This document shows, piece after piece, positions 25,435 through 34,612 of a DNA stretch of 64,000 nt (position 1 is its first letter; every line of letters starts with the position of its first letter). The DNA lies in NCBI RefSeq assembly GCF_003478995.1, contig NZ_QUGI01000005.1:132976-196975 (forward strand), written 5' to 3'. The stretch comes from Pseudoflavonifractor sp. AF19-9AC. GTDB lineage: Bacteria; Bacillota; Clostridia; Oscillospirales; Oscillospiraceae. Under the pieces are notes generated by a model that saw nothing but the letters and a program-made list of their open reading frames with translations, was not told the origin of the DNA and did not search any database. The translations under genes were made by a program, and so were the position numbers.

Positions 25435-27777
25435 TCAGCGCACCAGCGTGTTTTCGGTGGGGATGTCCTCACGCCCCTCCTGGGTGGAGAAGTAGTAGGA
25501 GAAGATCTCCGCCGCCATAGCGCCCAGCTCAGAGCCGCTGCCGCCGTGCTCCACGGCGATGGCCATGGCGATTTCCGGGTCGTCATAGGGGGCAAAGCAG
25601 ACGAAGACGGCGTTGGACTCGGTCTGGGCGCTGACCTGGGCGGAGCCCGTCTTGGCGCCCACCTGGACCGGAAGGTCCTGGAAGTACTTGGCCACTGAGC
25701 CCTCGGTGGTCAGGGCCAGCATGCCCGCCTTCACCGCGTTCAGGTTTTCGTCCTGAATCTCAATGGTCTCCACGGCCTCCGGCTCGTAGGTGTAGAGGAT
25801 CTGAGAGAAGTCGCTGGACTTGACCTCCTTGAGCAGGTGGGTGGAGTAGCGGGTGCCGCCGTTGACCAGAGTGGCAATATAGTTGGCCAGCTGGATGGGG
25901 GTGACCTGGGTGTTGTCCTGTCCGATGGCCACGTTGAGGATGTTGCCCTCGTACCACTTTTGGCCGAGGGCCTCAGACCGCTCGGGGCTGCCCACGCCGC
26001 CCACCTTTTCCGGCAGCTCAATGCCCGTCTCCTGGCCCAGGCCAAAGCGGGTGGCGTAGTCCACCAGGGTGTCGATGCCCAGCCGGCGGCCCACGTCGTA
26101 GAAGAAGTAGTTGCAGGAGACCTCGATAGCCTCGGAGACATCAATGAGGCCGTGCTTCTGGCCGTACTGGCGGTAGTACCAGCACTTGGGCTGGGGGCTG
26201 GACCAGTAGGTGTAGATACCCTCGTCCCGGATCTTGGTGTCCGGGGTGATGATGCCGGTCTCCAGAGCAGCGATGGCGGTGATCATTTTAAAGGTGGAGC
26301 CGGGAGGATAGAGACCGTTGAGGGCCCGGTTCACCAGGGGATTGAGGGGGTTGGAGGAGTTTTCCTTCCAGTCCTGGGAGAAGGTGGCCAGGGAGTAGGT
26401 GGGGTAGGAGGCGGAGGCCAGCACGTCGCCGCTGTCCACATCCAGCACCACGCAGGCGGCACCCTCCACTTCCTTACTTTCCAGATTGGGCAGGGACTCA
26501 GCCAGGGTGTCCTCCACCTTCTTCTGCAGGTCGATGTCGATGGTGAGCACCACGTTGTCTCCGGGCTCCGGCTCGCTCTGCCAGGCCTGGGAGACCACCT
26601 TGCCGCTGGTGTTGCGCTCCACAATGCGCTCCCCGGAGGTGCCCCGCAGGTAGGACTCGAAGGCCAGCTCCACGCCCTCCTTGCCCACGGTGTCGTCCAT
26701 CTGGTAGTCGGCCTTGCCGTCGCCATCCTCGTCCAGGTTCTTGTAGTGATCCCACTCCTCCTGGTAGATGGGGCCCACCCGGCCCAGAATGTGGGCGGCG
26801 TAGTCGGTGTGGTACTGGCGGACGGTGGCCGCTTCAATGACCACGCCGTTGAGGCTCTTCTCCTTCACCTGGGAGATAAAGTCGATGTCCACGTCTTCGG
26901 CAAAGATATAGGGGTTCCAGGTGATTTCCTGGGTGCGCAGGGTGATTCCGTACACCACCCCGGCCAGAGCCCGGGCCTCCAGGGGGTCCAGGTCGCCGAT
27001 GTTCAGGGTGGGCACCGTCTCGCCGGCTTCCTCGGCTTTCTTCCGGTCCACGGCGCCCTCTCCTTTGATGGAGAAGCTCTCACACATTTTTCCCAGCAGC
27101 TCTTCCGCCGAGAGATAGGTGGGAGGCGTGTCATCCTTGACCGTGGCCGGAGTGGTCTCCGGGGTGGGGTCGCTGCCGGTGAGGAAGGCCTTGATTTTAT
27201 CCCACAGCCCCGGCTCCTTGGGGGCGGCGGGCTCCTCCTGGGTCTCCTCGGTCTCCTCCGCCTCCACGGTGGGGTCGGAGATCCACTTCATCTTCACCGC
27301 CAGCTTGCCCAGCTGGGTGAGCGAGCGGACCGTGTTCCCATCCTCATCGGTGGAGGTGGTGTAGTAGGGATTCTCCGTGGTGAAGGTAAAGGGCTGGGTC
27401 TGGGAGATGGGCAGGGTATCCGTCCACTCTACCCCTTCCTCCCGGCAGATGGCCAGCAGGGCGGAGAGGGTGTCGTTGCGGCACTGCTCCGGGGTGCGGC
27501 CGTCCTCCGGGTCGGGGCTCTTCTTCAGAAGGTCGGGGTCCAGGGTGACCTGATAGACCACCTCATTGGAGACCAACACCCGGCCGTTCCGGTCCAGAAT
27601 CTGGCCCCGGGCGGCCTCCACAGTCTCGGTTTCGGCGATTTTATATTGGGACTGGCGGTAGTAGTCCTCGCCGTTGTTGATCTGCAGATCATAGAGGGCG
27701 GAGCCCATTCCGGTGAGAAGTAGGGCCAGGAGTACCACCACCGCGCACAGACGGCGGGAAAATTGCTTGGGATCCAT
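25435..27777 (-). CDS. mrdA: Penicillin-binding protein 2, elongasome transpeptidase
   Basis: This 780-residue class B PBP crosslinks peptidoglycan during cell elongation. A short cytoplasmic start and one membrane anchor (LCAVVVLLALLLTGMGSAL) precede the pedestal domain. The transpeptidase motifs follow: SxxK with Ser about residue 494 (PPGSTFKMIT), SxN in EVSCNYFF and KTG in VGAKTGSAQV. The length exceeds the usual 600-700 because of an acidic, Glu-rich insert (EAEETEETQEEPAAP) and following loop at about residues 170-220. The ATG at 27777 follows AAGGAGG. It is last of the maf-mreC-mreD-mrdA run, the classic shape operon order. Confidence 0.93.
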   Translation of the reverse strand: MDPKQFSRRLCAVVVLLALLLTGMGSALYDLQINNGEDYYRQSQYKIAETETVEAARGQILDRNGRVLVSNEVVYQVTLDPDLLKKSPDPEDGRTPEQCRNDTLSALLAICREEGVEWTDTLPISQTQPFTFTTENPYYTTSTDEDGNTVRSLTQLGKLAVKMKWISDPTVEAEETEETQEEPAAPKEPGLWDKIKAFLTGSDPTPETTPATVKDDTPPTYLSAEELLGKMCESFSIKGEGAVDRKKAEEAGETVPTLNIGDLDPLEARALAGVVYGITLRTQEITWNPYIFAEDVDIDFISQVKEKSLNGVVIEAATVRQYHTDYAAHILGRVGPIYQEEWDHYKNLDEDGDGKADYQMDDTVGKEGVELAFESYLRGTSGERIVERNTSGKVVSQAWQSEPEPGDNVVLTIDIDLQKKVEDTLAESLPNLESKEVEGAACVVLDVDSGDVLASASYPTYSLATFSQDWKENSSNPLNPLVNRALNGLYPPGSTFKMITAIAALETGIITPDTKIRDEGIYTYWSSPQPKCWYYRQYGQKHGLIDVSEAIEVSCNYFFYDVGRRLGIDTLVDYATRFGLGQETGIELPEKVGGVGSPERSEALGQKWYEGNILNVAIGQDNTQVTPIQLANYIATLVNGGTRYSTHLLKEVKSSDFSQILYTYEPEAVETIEIQDENLNAVKAGMLALTTEGSVAKYFQDLPVQVGAKTGSAQVSAQTESNAVFVCFAPYDDPEIAMAIAVEHGGSGSELGAMAAEIFSYYFSTQEGREDIPTENTLVR

Positions 27778-27809
27778 AAACGGAGCACCTCCTTACGAGG
27801 GGAAATGGG

Positions 27810-28322
27810 TCAGGCCAGCTTGGTCCCGCCCACGCGGCGGAAAATGGCCCGGAAGAGAACGTAGATGATGGGAGTCCAGAGCATGGTCAGCAGCCATTCG
27901 GGGACAGCCACCTGCAAAAGGGCGGGCAAATGTGCCAGGTCGGCCAGCAGAAGGCGGAAAATCTGCTGGAGATCCAGTAGGGCCACCACCCCCGCGGCAC
28001 ACAGCATGCACCCGGCCAGGGACTGGCTCAGCACATACTGGCACAGGGCGCCGGAGGCCATGCCCAGAAGGGACAAAAGGAACACCCGGCTGCCGTAGCC
28101 GCCCGGGTAGGCCAGCGCCCACAGAAGGCCCACCCCCATGCCGAAGCCGGCCCCGGCGTGGGCGCCCTCCAGAACGGCCACTGCCACCACCGCCACCGGC
28201 AGCAGAATGGGAGTGGTGCCGAAGAGGGGGAAGCGGGGGAGAATATAGGCGTCCAGCAGCCAGATGGGCACAAGGCCCAGGGTGTAGATCAGCCATTTGT
28301 GCATCAGGTCCCGTCGGGTCAA
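27810..28322 (-). CDS. mreD: Rod-shape-determining protein MreD
   Basis: This 170-residue membrane protein has about five helices. MreD links MreC to the elongasome. Sequence conservation is low in this family; the call rests on size, topology, the late PEWLLTMLWTPIIYVLF segment and position between mreC and mrdA. The likely start is the TTG at 28322, since AGGAGG lies 7 bp upstream; an ATG at 28304 lacks a ribosome site. It follows mreC by 36 bp. Confidence 0.85.
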   Translation of the reverse strand: MTRRDLMHKWLIYTLGLVPIWLLDAYILPRFPLFGTTPILLPVAVVAVAVLEGAHAGAGFGMGVGLLWALAYPGGYGSRVFLLSLLGMASGALCQYVLSQSLAGCMLCAAGVVALLDLQQIFRLLLADLAHLPALLQVAVPEWLLTMLWTPIIYVLFRAIFRRVGGTKLA

Positions 28323-28358
28323 GGGAGGACCTCCTCTCGGAAAACTGGGGTGGAGCGG

Positions 28359-29201
28359 TTATTCCACAATGTCAAAATCCTTGATGACGAACACTTCAAT
28401 GAGGGAGCTGAGATCCACGTCGGGGGTAATAACGGCGTAGCGGGTCATGCCGGAGGGGTCGGTAAACACGCCCTCCACCCGGCCCACCACCAGGCCGGAG
28501 GGATACACGTCTCCCTTGCCGGAGGTGAGCACCTCGTCCCCGGAGACCAGCTGGGCCCCCTCGGGCAGGTAGTTGAGCTTCAGCTTGCCCTGGCTCATAA
28601 GGGAGAAGTCTCCCTCCAGCACGCCGGCGGAGTAGGTGCGGGTGACGATGCCGCCCATCTCAATGTCGGTGTTGATGACGGTGGAGACGGTGCACCAGTT
28701 GGTGCCCACCTCGGACACCACGCCCACCAGCACCCCGGTCTCCGTGATGACGCAGTTGCCCGCGGCCACGCCGGCGGCGGAGCCCTTGCTCAGGGTGAGG
28801 GTGGACTCCCAGTTGGAGTTGGAGCGGGCGGTGACTCTGGCGTTTTCAAAGACAAAGTCCTGACGCTGCTGCTGCAGCTTCAGAAGCTCCCGCAGCTGCT
28901 CGTTTTCCCGGCTGTCCTCCTCGCCCTGGCGGATCTGTTCCTCCAGCTGGGACACCTGCACGCGGAGATCCTCCAGCTCCTGCTGCATCTCCCCGTAGCG
29001 GAAGACGTAGTCGGATACGCCGCCCGCCCAGTCCAGCACCGCGGAGATGCCGCCCCGGATGGGGGAGGTCACCGCCTGCACCACGTTGGAGAGGGGATTG
29101 GCACTGCCGCCCAACAGCACGGAGCTCAGGGTGATGACCAGAGACAGCAGCAGGGCGATGGCCAAAAGCCATATTCCGTTTTGACGCAGAAAGTTTTTCA
29201 C
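28359..29201 (-). CDS. mreC: Rod-shape-determining protein MreC
   Basis: This 280-residue bitopic protein has one membrane helix (about residues 10-30, WLLAIALLLSLVITLSSVLL). A coiled coil follows at about 65-105 (QQELEDLRVQVSQLEEQI), then the beta-barrel MreC domain (GVLVGVVSEVG, SGDEVLTSGKGDVYPSGLVV). It scaffolds PBP2 in the elongasome. The GTG at 29201 is the start: the GAGGAG that ends maf is its ribosome site, so expression of the two is linked. mreB is not adjacent. Confidence 0.93.
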   Translation of the reverse strand: MKNFLRQNGIWLLAIALLLSLVITLSSVLLGGSANPLSNVVQAVTSPIRGGISAVLDWAGGVSDYVFRYGEMQQELEDLRVQVSQLEEQIRQGEEDSRENEQLRELLKLQQQRQDFVFENARVTARSNSNWESTLTLSKGSAAGVAAGNCVITETGVLVGVVSEVGTNWCTVSTVINTDIEMGGIVTRTYSAGVLEGDFSLMSQGKLKLNYLPEGAQLVSGDEVLTSGKGDVYPSGLVVGRVEGVFTDPSGMTRYAVITPDVDLSSLIEVFVIKDFDIVE

Positions 29202-29206
29202 CTGGC

Positions 29207-29800
29207 TTACTCCTCCCTGGGGGCACCGGCCAGAAGGTCCACCCCAAATTCCACCAGCATCCGGCCCAGCCGGCACACCGGCAGGCCAACCACGTTGCAG
29301 TAGTCCCCTTCAATGCCCTCCACCAGCAGGGCCCCAAGGCCCTGGATGCCGTAGGCCCCGGCCTTGTCCATGGGCTCGCCGGAGCGGACGTAGGCGTCAA
29401 TTTCCGCCGGGGACAGGGGGCGGAAACGAACCTGACTGGCCTCGTGCTGGGTGAGGATCTGATCACCCCGGCGGACGGTGACTCCGGTGTACACCGTGTT
29501 TTCCCGACCGGAGAGGCGGGAGAGCATCTCTTTGGCGTGGGCCTCGTCCCGGGGCTTGCCCAAGATCTGGCCGTCAATGGACACCACCGTGTCGGCGGCG
29601 ATGATCAGGTCCCCGGGGTCCGACCGCCCGGCCACCTCCTCCGCCTTCTGACGGGAGAGGGCTTCCACCAGCTGGGCGGGGGTAAGGCCGGGGTCGGCAA
29701 TCTCCTCCCCTAAGGCGGGGCGGATGGTAAATTGAGTCAGGCCCATCTGGTATAGCAGCTCCCGCCGCCGGGGCGACTGGGAGGCGAGAATGATGGCCAT
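29207..29800 (-). CDS. maf: Maf-type nucleoside triphosphate pyrophosphatase
   Basis: This 197-residue protein starts ILASQSPRRRELL, the family hallmark, and has LIIAADTVVSIDG with the catalytic Asp and KAGAYGIQGLGALLVEGIEGDY. Maf enzymes hydrolyse non-canonical or pyrimidine nucleoside triphosphates and influence septation. It sits directly before mreC, as in Bacillus and many Clostridia. The ATG at 29800 is preceded by GAGGTGTTTCC. It is 30 bp after the DUF2262 gene. Confidence 0.94.
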   Translation of the reverse strand: MAIILASQSPRRRELLYQMGLTQFTIRPALGEEIADPGLTPAQLVEALSRQKAEEVAGRSDPGDLIIAADTVVSIDGQILGKPRDEAHAKEMLSRLSGRENTVYTGVTVRRGDQILTQHEASQVRFRPLSPAEIDAYVRSGEPMDKAGAYGIQGLGALLVEGIEGDYCNVVGLPVCRLGRMLVEFGVDLLAGAPREE

Positions 29801-29830
29801 GGAAACACCTCTTTGTGTGAAATGTGGGAC

Positions 29831-30682
29831 TCAGCCCTCCAGATGCACCTGGTCCGGGCCGTCCTCCAGACTGCCGCACACCCGCAGGCTGTGTTCCCAC
29901 TGGTAGTCGGCGTCGTGGAACCAGAATTCAAAGGAGCCGTCGGCCCAGACCTGGATGGATTCCGGTTCCAGCCGTCCGGCCAGCTCCTCCGGAGAGAGAT
30001 CCAGCATTTCGTCCTCCAGTCCTTCATACTGGATGGGAAGCTGCTCGGCGGCGTAAGCCCGTACCCGCTTGTCCCAGTCCGCCTGGGCGGACATGAGGGA
30101 CCGGCCGGTCTCCTGGGCCTTCTTCATCTCCTCCTCGCTCCCCCGGTCGTACACCAGCTGGATGGACTGGCCCTGCCAGTCCACATCGGCCTGGAACCAG
30201 TTCACCGTGCGGTTGAGCACAAAAGTGCCCAGGTCGGCCACATACAGGCTGACCTCCTGGGTCTGCTCGTCCAGAATGGCCTTCAACTCCGGGTCCATCA
30301 CCGGACTGGGCAGGCCCACAAGCAAAAAGCGGTTGTCCCCCATACCCTGGCGTACCCGGGCCTGGATGATGGAGTCCGGCGGGGCCAGACGGCGCAGATA
30401 GGTGAGCAGCTTGTCGTCCGCCAGGGCCACCAGACCGGTGTCCTCACGGTGGATGGGGCCGCCGTCCTCCCGCCAGGCGGTGAGGGGCAGGGTGACGGTG
30501 CGGTACTCCTCCCCCACGTCCTCCTCGCCGCCGCCGAAGCCGTTGGCCCCGGTGACGGCCAGAATGTCGAATTCCTCCTGCCAGAACTGGGCGCCCAGCG
30601 CGGCGGCCTTGGGGTGGCGGGAGAGGGCGGCCTCCCGGACCTCCTCCTGGGGCTCCTGCTTCTTTCCAAACAGTTTGAACAT
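29831..30682 (-). CDS. DUF2262-like protein
   Basis: This 283-residue soluble protein has a C-terminal stretch IQVWADGSFEFWFHDADYQW that resembles DUF2262 proteins, which are of unknown function. The middle part (AILDEQTQEVSLYVADLGTF, VLNRTVNWFQADVDWQG) is also typical of them. No catalytic motif or membrane segment is visible. It lies between dut and maf with 29-30 bp gaps and is almost certainly cotranscribed with them. Its position in a shape and nucleotide-sanitation operon is unusual, and it says nothing firm about function. Confidence 0.75.
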   Translation of the reverse strand: MFKLFGKKQEPQEEVREAALSRHPKAAALGAQFWQEEFDILAVTGANGFGGGEEDVGEEYRTVTLPLTAWREDGGPIHREDTGLVALADDKLLTYLRRLAPPDSIIQARVRQGMGDNRFLLVGLPSPVMDPELKAILDEQTQEVSLYVADLGTFVLNRTVNWFQADVDWQGQSIQLVYDRGSEEEMKKAQETGRSLMSAQADWDKRVRAYAAEQLPIQYEGLEDEMLDLSPEELAGRLEPESIQVWADGSFEFWFHDADYQWEHSLRVCGSLEDGPDQVHLEG

Positions 30683-30711
30683 GGTTTGGTTCCTCCTTGA
30701 ATGGGGTGGGC

Positions 30712-31161
30712 TTACTGGCCGGTGGAGCCGAAACCTCCCGCGCCCCGCTCGGTCTCGTCCAGCTCGTCCACCAGACGGACCTGGGCCTGAACCACGGGAG
30801 TGATCATCAGCTGGGCGATGCGGTCGCCGGGGCTCACGGTGTAGTCCTCCTTGCCGGAGTTCTGAAGGCCCACCATCACCTCGCCCCGGTAGTCGCTGTC
30901 AATGACGCCCACGCAGTTGGCGGGGGCCACGCCGTGCTTGATGCCCAGGCCGCTGCGGGCAAAGACCAGAGCCACATAGTCCGCGGAGGGCAGGGCGATG
31001 GCAAGACCGGTGGGGATGACGGCCCGTCCCCCGGCGGGGATGGTCACCGCCTCATCCACACAGGCGTGGAGGTCCATGGCGGCGGAGCCGGGGGTGGCGT
31101 AGAAGGGAGCGGGAATCTCCCGGCCGATTTTAGGGGAGAGGGCTTTGATTTTCAGTTCCAT
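30712..31161 (-). CDS. dut: dUTP diphosphatase
   Basis: This 149-residue trimeric dUTPase hydrolyses dUTP to dUMP, keeping uracil out of DNA. The five family motifs are readable: AAMDLHAC (1), ARSGLGIKHGV (2), GVIDSDYRGEV (3), GDRIAQLMI (4) and ERGAGGFGSTG (5). The start is the ATG at 31161, with GAGGAACC upstream; an extension to 31335 runs into the upstream gene. It follows the YczE-like gene by 28 bp. Confidence 0.96.
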   Translation of the reverse strand: MELKIKALSPKIGREIPAPFYATPGSAAMDLHACVDEAVTIPAGGRAVIPTGLAIALPSADYVALVFARSGLGIKHGVAPANCVGVIDSDYRGEVMVGLQNSGKEDYTVSPGDRIAQLMITPVVQAQVRLVDELDETERGAGGFGSTGQ

Positions 31162-31189
31162 AGTTTGGTTCCTCGCAGTGTTTATAAAA

Positions 31190-31909
31190 TCAGGAGGGAG
31201 AGGCCGGTTGGGCCGGCTCTCCGGACTCCTTTGCGGCGGCACGCATGGCCCGCCAGGTTTCAAACAGGTTTTCGTGCTCCACTGAGCGGGGCTCAAAGCG
31301 GAGGCACTTGAACACCAGGTCCATGATGATGCCATTGCCCAGAATGGTGATGACGGTGCCCAGTCCCGGGGGAACTCCCAGCAGAATGCTGGCCACCAGA
31401 ACAGCCACCAGCAGCGCGATATTGATAAGGCCGATGGACACCCGGGGGATGCGTTTGCCCAGGGCCACCAGCATGGCGTCCCGGGGCCCGCAGGACAGCC
31501 CCTGCTTCATGTAGAAGTAGGCCCCCACAAACATGATGACCAGACCCACCAGCATCAGCACCAGCTGCACCGGCAGAGAATCGGACACCGGTACCCACCC
31601 GGTCCAGGTGAAGAAGTCGATGGACCAGCCCACCACCAGGGCATCCAGAATGGTGCCCAGGCCGATGGGCTCCCGCAGCAGCAGGTCCAAAGCGATGACC
31701 AGCAGGGAGATGAGGATGGAGGCGTTGCCGAAGGTCCAGCCGATGTGGTCGGCCACGCCCTGACTGAGGGCGTTCCAGGGGGACAGGCCGATGTTGGCCT
31801 GAATCTGCAGATAAGTGCCAAAGCCGTAGACGGCAAGGCCGAAGGCGGCCAGAAGGGAGCGCTTACCCCGGTCCCGGAGCAGCCGGACCAGGGGAGGGGT
31901 GCAGTGCAT
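31190..31909 (-). CDS. YczE/YitT-like integral membrane protein
   Basis: This 239-residue protein has five to six hydrophobic helices. The N-terminal GTYLQIQANIGLSPWNALSQG is characteristic of the YczE/YyaS family, and GLSCGPRDAMLVAL is a second conserved loop. Members occur next to diverse genes and their transported substrate is not established. The ATG at 31909 follows GGGAGG. It stands between the U32 peptidase gene and dut in the long leftward run. Confidence 0.85.
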   Translation of the reverse strand: MHCTPPLVRLLRDRGKRSLLAAFGLAVYGFGTYLQIQANIGLSPWNALSQGVADHIGWTFGNASILISLLVIALDLLLREPIGLGTILDALVVGWSIDFFTWTGWVPVSDSLPVQLVLMLVGLVIMFVGAYFYMKQGLSCGPRDAMLVALGKRIPRVSIGLINIALLVAVLVASILLGVPPGLGTVITILGNGIIMDLVFKCLRFEPRSVEHENLFETWRAMRAAAKESGEPAQPASPS

Positions 31910-31956
31910 GGAAAACGACCTCCCGATTTCAGTTAAAATGTTCCATACAGGGGACT

Positions 31957-34041
31957 TTATTCCACATCCCGGTAGTAGAGACCCCGGGTGTACTCATTGG
32001 GCTGGTAGGAGCCCCGTCCCAGGTAGCGGTCCAGCACCTGGACACACTCCGAGGCGTTCTCGGTGGTGAAGTGAAGCCGTCCGGCCCACAGACCGGCCCG
32101 CTGCCAGTCGTTCCACTTATCGGCCAGGAAGAGCTTTTTGCTGTTCAAAATCTCATTGCGGCAGCCCCAGGCCTTCACCACGGGGAAGCGCTCCCCCTTC
32201 CGGTCCACCAGCAGGTTCACGTTCCCGCAGGTGTGCTGGCCGGAGCGGTTATAGACGATGCAGTTTTCCGTAATCATCAGGGGCAGCCGCCCGTATGCGA
32301 TGAACTCCAGGGGAATGGCCTTGGACAGGTCACGAATCTGGGCCAGCTTCAGCTCGAAGGAGGCGGTGGCGGACACAAAGCCCATGCGCTTTAATTCCTT
32401 CAGGCTCTGGCTGTTGTACACTCCGATGCCAAAGTCGGACCGCACCCGGAAGCCCAGGCCCATGGCCCGCCGGGCCACGCCCAGGGTGCCGGCCAGGGCC
32501 TCCTCCACCCCCAGCTTCCGAAGGGCCACCAGGGCGTCCTCCAGCGCCTGGGTCTCCCCGTCGGAGCAGATCCGGGGCAGCAGGGCAGCCACGGGGACCC
32601 CCGCCTTGCGGCAGCGCTCCAGAGCCTGGGGATTCTCCGCCGTCTCCTGGGCGGGGAGATAGATGAGCGCCGGCTTGCGGGAGAGAAGCTCACCGCTGAG
32701 CTGGCTGAGACTGCTGAGGGAGACGGTGATCTGGGGGGGCTCCTTCTGGTTTTCGTACCGCACGCCGGGGCGGAAGGGCTCTGTCCGGCGCTGGGGCAGG
32801 GCCACCCGCTGGGCGGACAGATCGTCCAGCACCTGTCGCCGCAGGGCATTGAGGGCAGACAGGGGGAGGGACAGGCCGTCGGACACCCGGGCCAGGGCCT
32901 TCTCGCACACATAGGGGGTGCCTCCGGTGCGCTCAAGCTGACCCTCCACCTTTTCCCGGGTCAGAGGGACGTTCCGGGCCTCCTCGGGCACCGGGCCCTC
33001 CGCCTGGGCCACGTGACCCTCCTTGTCCTGGGCAGCCACCTGGGCGGGCTGACCCGGCTCAATGAGGGCGTAGAAACGCACCGGCTCCTTCCGGTGCTCC
33101 CCGTTTTCGTAGGTGGCCCGGGCCTGGGCAAAGAGCTCCCGGGGCTCCTTCTCCTCCTGGCGTATCCCGAACATGTCCGGGCCCTTTTTCCCCAGGAAGT
33201 AGCCGTCGGTGAAGCCCTGGCGGGAGAAGGCCTGTTCCAGGGCGCGGAGCTCCTCCGCCGTGGGCTCCCGGCCCTCCCGGATGGCCCGGGAGTAGACCCC
33301 GGTGACGATGGCCACATACTCCGGCCGCTTCATCCGGCCCTCCAGCTTGATGCACTTGACCCCCATCTCCTCCACCTCCTTGAGGTGGCCGGCCAGGGAC
33401 ATGTCCTTGAGGGAGAGAGGGTAGCTGTCGGCCTTGTTGCCCCAGCCGTACTTCAGCCGGCAGGGCTGGGCGCACAGACCCCGGTTGCCGCTCCGCCCGC
33501 CGATGACGGAGGAGAAGAAGCACTGGCCGGAGTAGCACATGCACAGGGCGCCGTGGCCGAAAATCTCAATTTCCACCGGGGAGTTCCGGCAGATGTAGGC
33601 GATCTGGTCCCGGCTGAGCTCCCGGGAGAGCACCACCCGGGTCATGCCCAGATCGGCGCACAGCTTCACCCCGTCCAGGGAGTGGACGCTCATCTGGGTG
33701 GAGGCGTGGATGGGCAGGTCGGGGGCCGTCTGGCGCACCATGCGGGCCACGCCCAGGTCCTGCACCAGCACCGCGTCCACGCCGATGGCGCTGGCGTGGG
33801 CGGCCACCTGGGCCGCGCCGGGCAGCTCTCGGTCGGTGAGCAGGGTGTTGAGGGTGAGGTAGACCTTGCACCCTCTCAGATGGCAGTAAGAAACCGCCGC
33901 CGCAGCTTCCTCATCCGTGAAGTTCTTCGCGTTGCGGCGGGCGTTAAAATCTCCGTATCCAAGATAGACCGCATCGGCGCCGTTCTGCACCGCGGCGGTG
34001 ACCGACTCCATGGAGCCGGCGGGGGCGAGAAGCTCCAGCAT
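31957..34041 (-). CDS. U32-family peptidase-like protein with C-terminal DUF3656-type region
   Basis: This 694-residue protein starts LELLAPAGSMESVTAAVQNG. It contains the U32 signature EIFGHGALCMCYSGQC followed by GNRGLCAQPCR, whose Cys residues bind an Fe-S cluster in characterised members. The C-terminal half matches the long U32 form. Long U32 proteins such as RlhA hydroxylate 23S rRNA rather than cut peptides, so an RNA-modifying role is plausible. The ATG at 34041 follows GGAGGTCACACCC. It is downstream of zapA by 55 bp. Confidence 0.9.
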   Translation of the reverse strand: MLELLAPAGSMESVTAAVQNGADAVYLGYGDFNARRNAKNFTDEEAAAAVSYCHLRGCKVYLTLNTLLTDRELPGAAQVAAHASAIGVDAVLVQDLGVARMVRQTAPDLPIHASTQMSVHSLDGVKLCADLGMTRVVLSRELSRDQIAYICRNSPVEIEIFGHGALCMCYSGQCFFSSVIGGRSGNRGLCAQPCRLKYGWGNKADSYPLSLKDMSLAGHLKEVEEMGVKCIKLEGRMKRPEYVAIVTGVYSRAIREGREPTAEELRALEQAFSRQGFTDGYFLGKKGPDMFGIRQEEKEPRELFAQARATYENGEHRKEPVRFYALIEPGQPAQVAAQDKEGHVAQAEGPVPEEARNVPLTREKVEGQLERTGGTPYVCEKALARVSDGLSLPLSALNALRRQVLDDLSAQRVALPQRRTEPFRPGVRYENQKEPPQITVSLSSLSQLSGELLSRKPALIYLPAQETAENPQALERCRKAGVPVAALLPRICSDGETQALEDALVALRKLGVEEALAGTLGVARRAMGLGFRVRSDFGIGVYNSQSLKELKRMGFVSATASFELKLAQIRDLSKAIPLEFIAYGRLPLMITENCIVYNRSGQHTCGNVNLLVDRKGERFPVVKAWGCRNEILNSKKLFLADKWNDWQRAGLWAGRLHFTTENASECVQVLDRYLGRGSYQPNEYTRGLYYRDVE

Positions 34042-34096
34042 GGGTGTGACCTCCTGGCGTGAATGAAAGCGGGGCGGCAGCCGCCCCGTCTCTCTT

Positions 34097-34408
34097 TTAC
34101 TTCCGGTTCTGCAGCTTGAAGATCTCCCGCTTACACTCGGACACCTCCGCCTTCAGGCGGCTGGCCTCCTCCAGGCTCTCCTTCAGCTGGCGGCGCAGGT
34201 TCTCCGAGGCCTCCTGCTCCTTGAAGTACTGGTCGGCAATGTTCATGGCCGTCAGCACGGCGGCGTCGGCCTGGGACAGGCGGCTGCCGGACAGCTCCCG
34301 AAGCTGGCTGTCCACGTGGGCGGCGCATCTATGTACGTAGGCCTCATCCTCCACGGCTACCATGGTGTACTCCTGGCCGGCGATGGTGACCACCACTTTG
34401 TTCTTCAT
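34097..34408 (-). CDS. zapA: Cell-division protein ZapA
   Basis: This 103-residue protein has the ZapA start KVVVTIAGQEYTMVAVEDEAYVHR shortened to its key segments (IAGQEYTM), then a long coiled coil from about residue 50 (ENLRRQLKESLEEASRLKAE). ZapA bundles FtsZ protofilaments at the division ring. I placed the start at the ATG at 34408 because GGGGAGGAG is immediately upstream. A longer in-frame reading upstream crosses the promoter and is not real. It heads the leftward run ending at mrdA, placing a division gene and elongation genes in one direction. Confidence 0.93.
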   Translation of the reverse strand: MKNKVVVTIAGQEYTMVAVEDEAYVHRCAAHVDSQLRELSGSRLSQADAAVLTAMNIADQYFKEQEASENLRRQLKESLEEASRLKAEVSECKREIFKLQNRK

Positions 34409-34469
34409 GAGAACTCCTCCCCTTATCTCTGTCAGTCGTGGGTGGGCGCAAAAACCCAACTTACTCATC

Positions 34470-34498
34470 ATTATACCACAGGGGGGCACATTTGAAAA
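34470..34498 (-). promoter_or_regulatory. Promoter of the zapA-U32-...-mrdA run
   Basis: Minus strand TTTTCA, 17 bp, TATAAT, about 60 bp before the zapA start. Confidence 0.55.
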
Positions 34499-34580
34499 AT
34501 AAATAATCCATGAATTTTTTGCTTTTTCCAACTGGTTTCCCGGCAAAAGGGGGAGGGGAGAGGGCAGGGGGAATTTCCTG

Positions 34581-34609
34581 TTTACGGGGGGCGAAATTTG
34601 CGGTAAAAT
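34581..34609 (+). promoter_or_regulatory. Promoter of the dnaD-like/dnaC-like operon
   Basis: TTTACG (34581-34586), 17 bp, TAAAAT (34604-34609). It would give a leader of about 330 bases before the ATG at 34946. Confidence 0.55.
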
Positions 34610-34612
34610 ATG

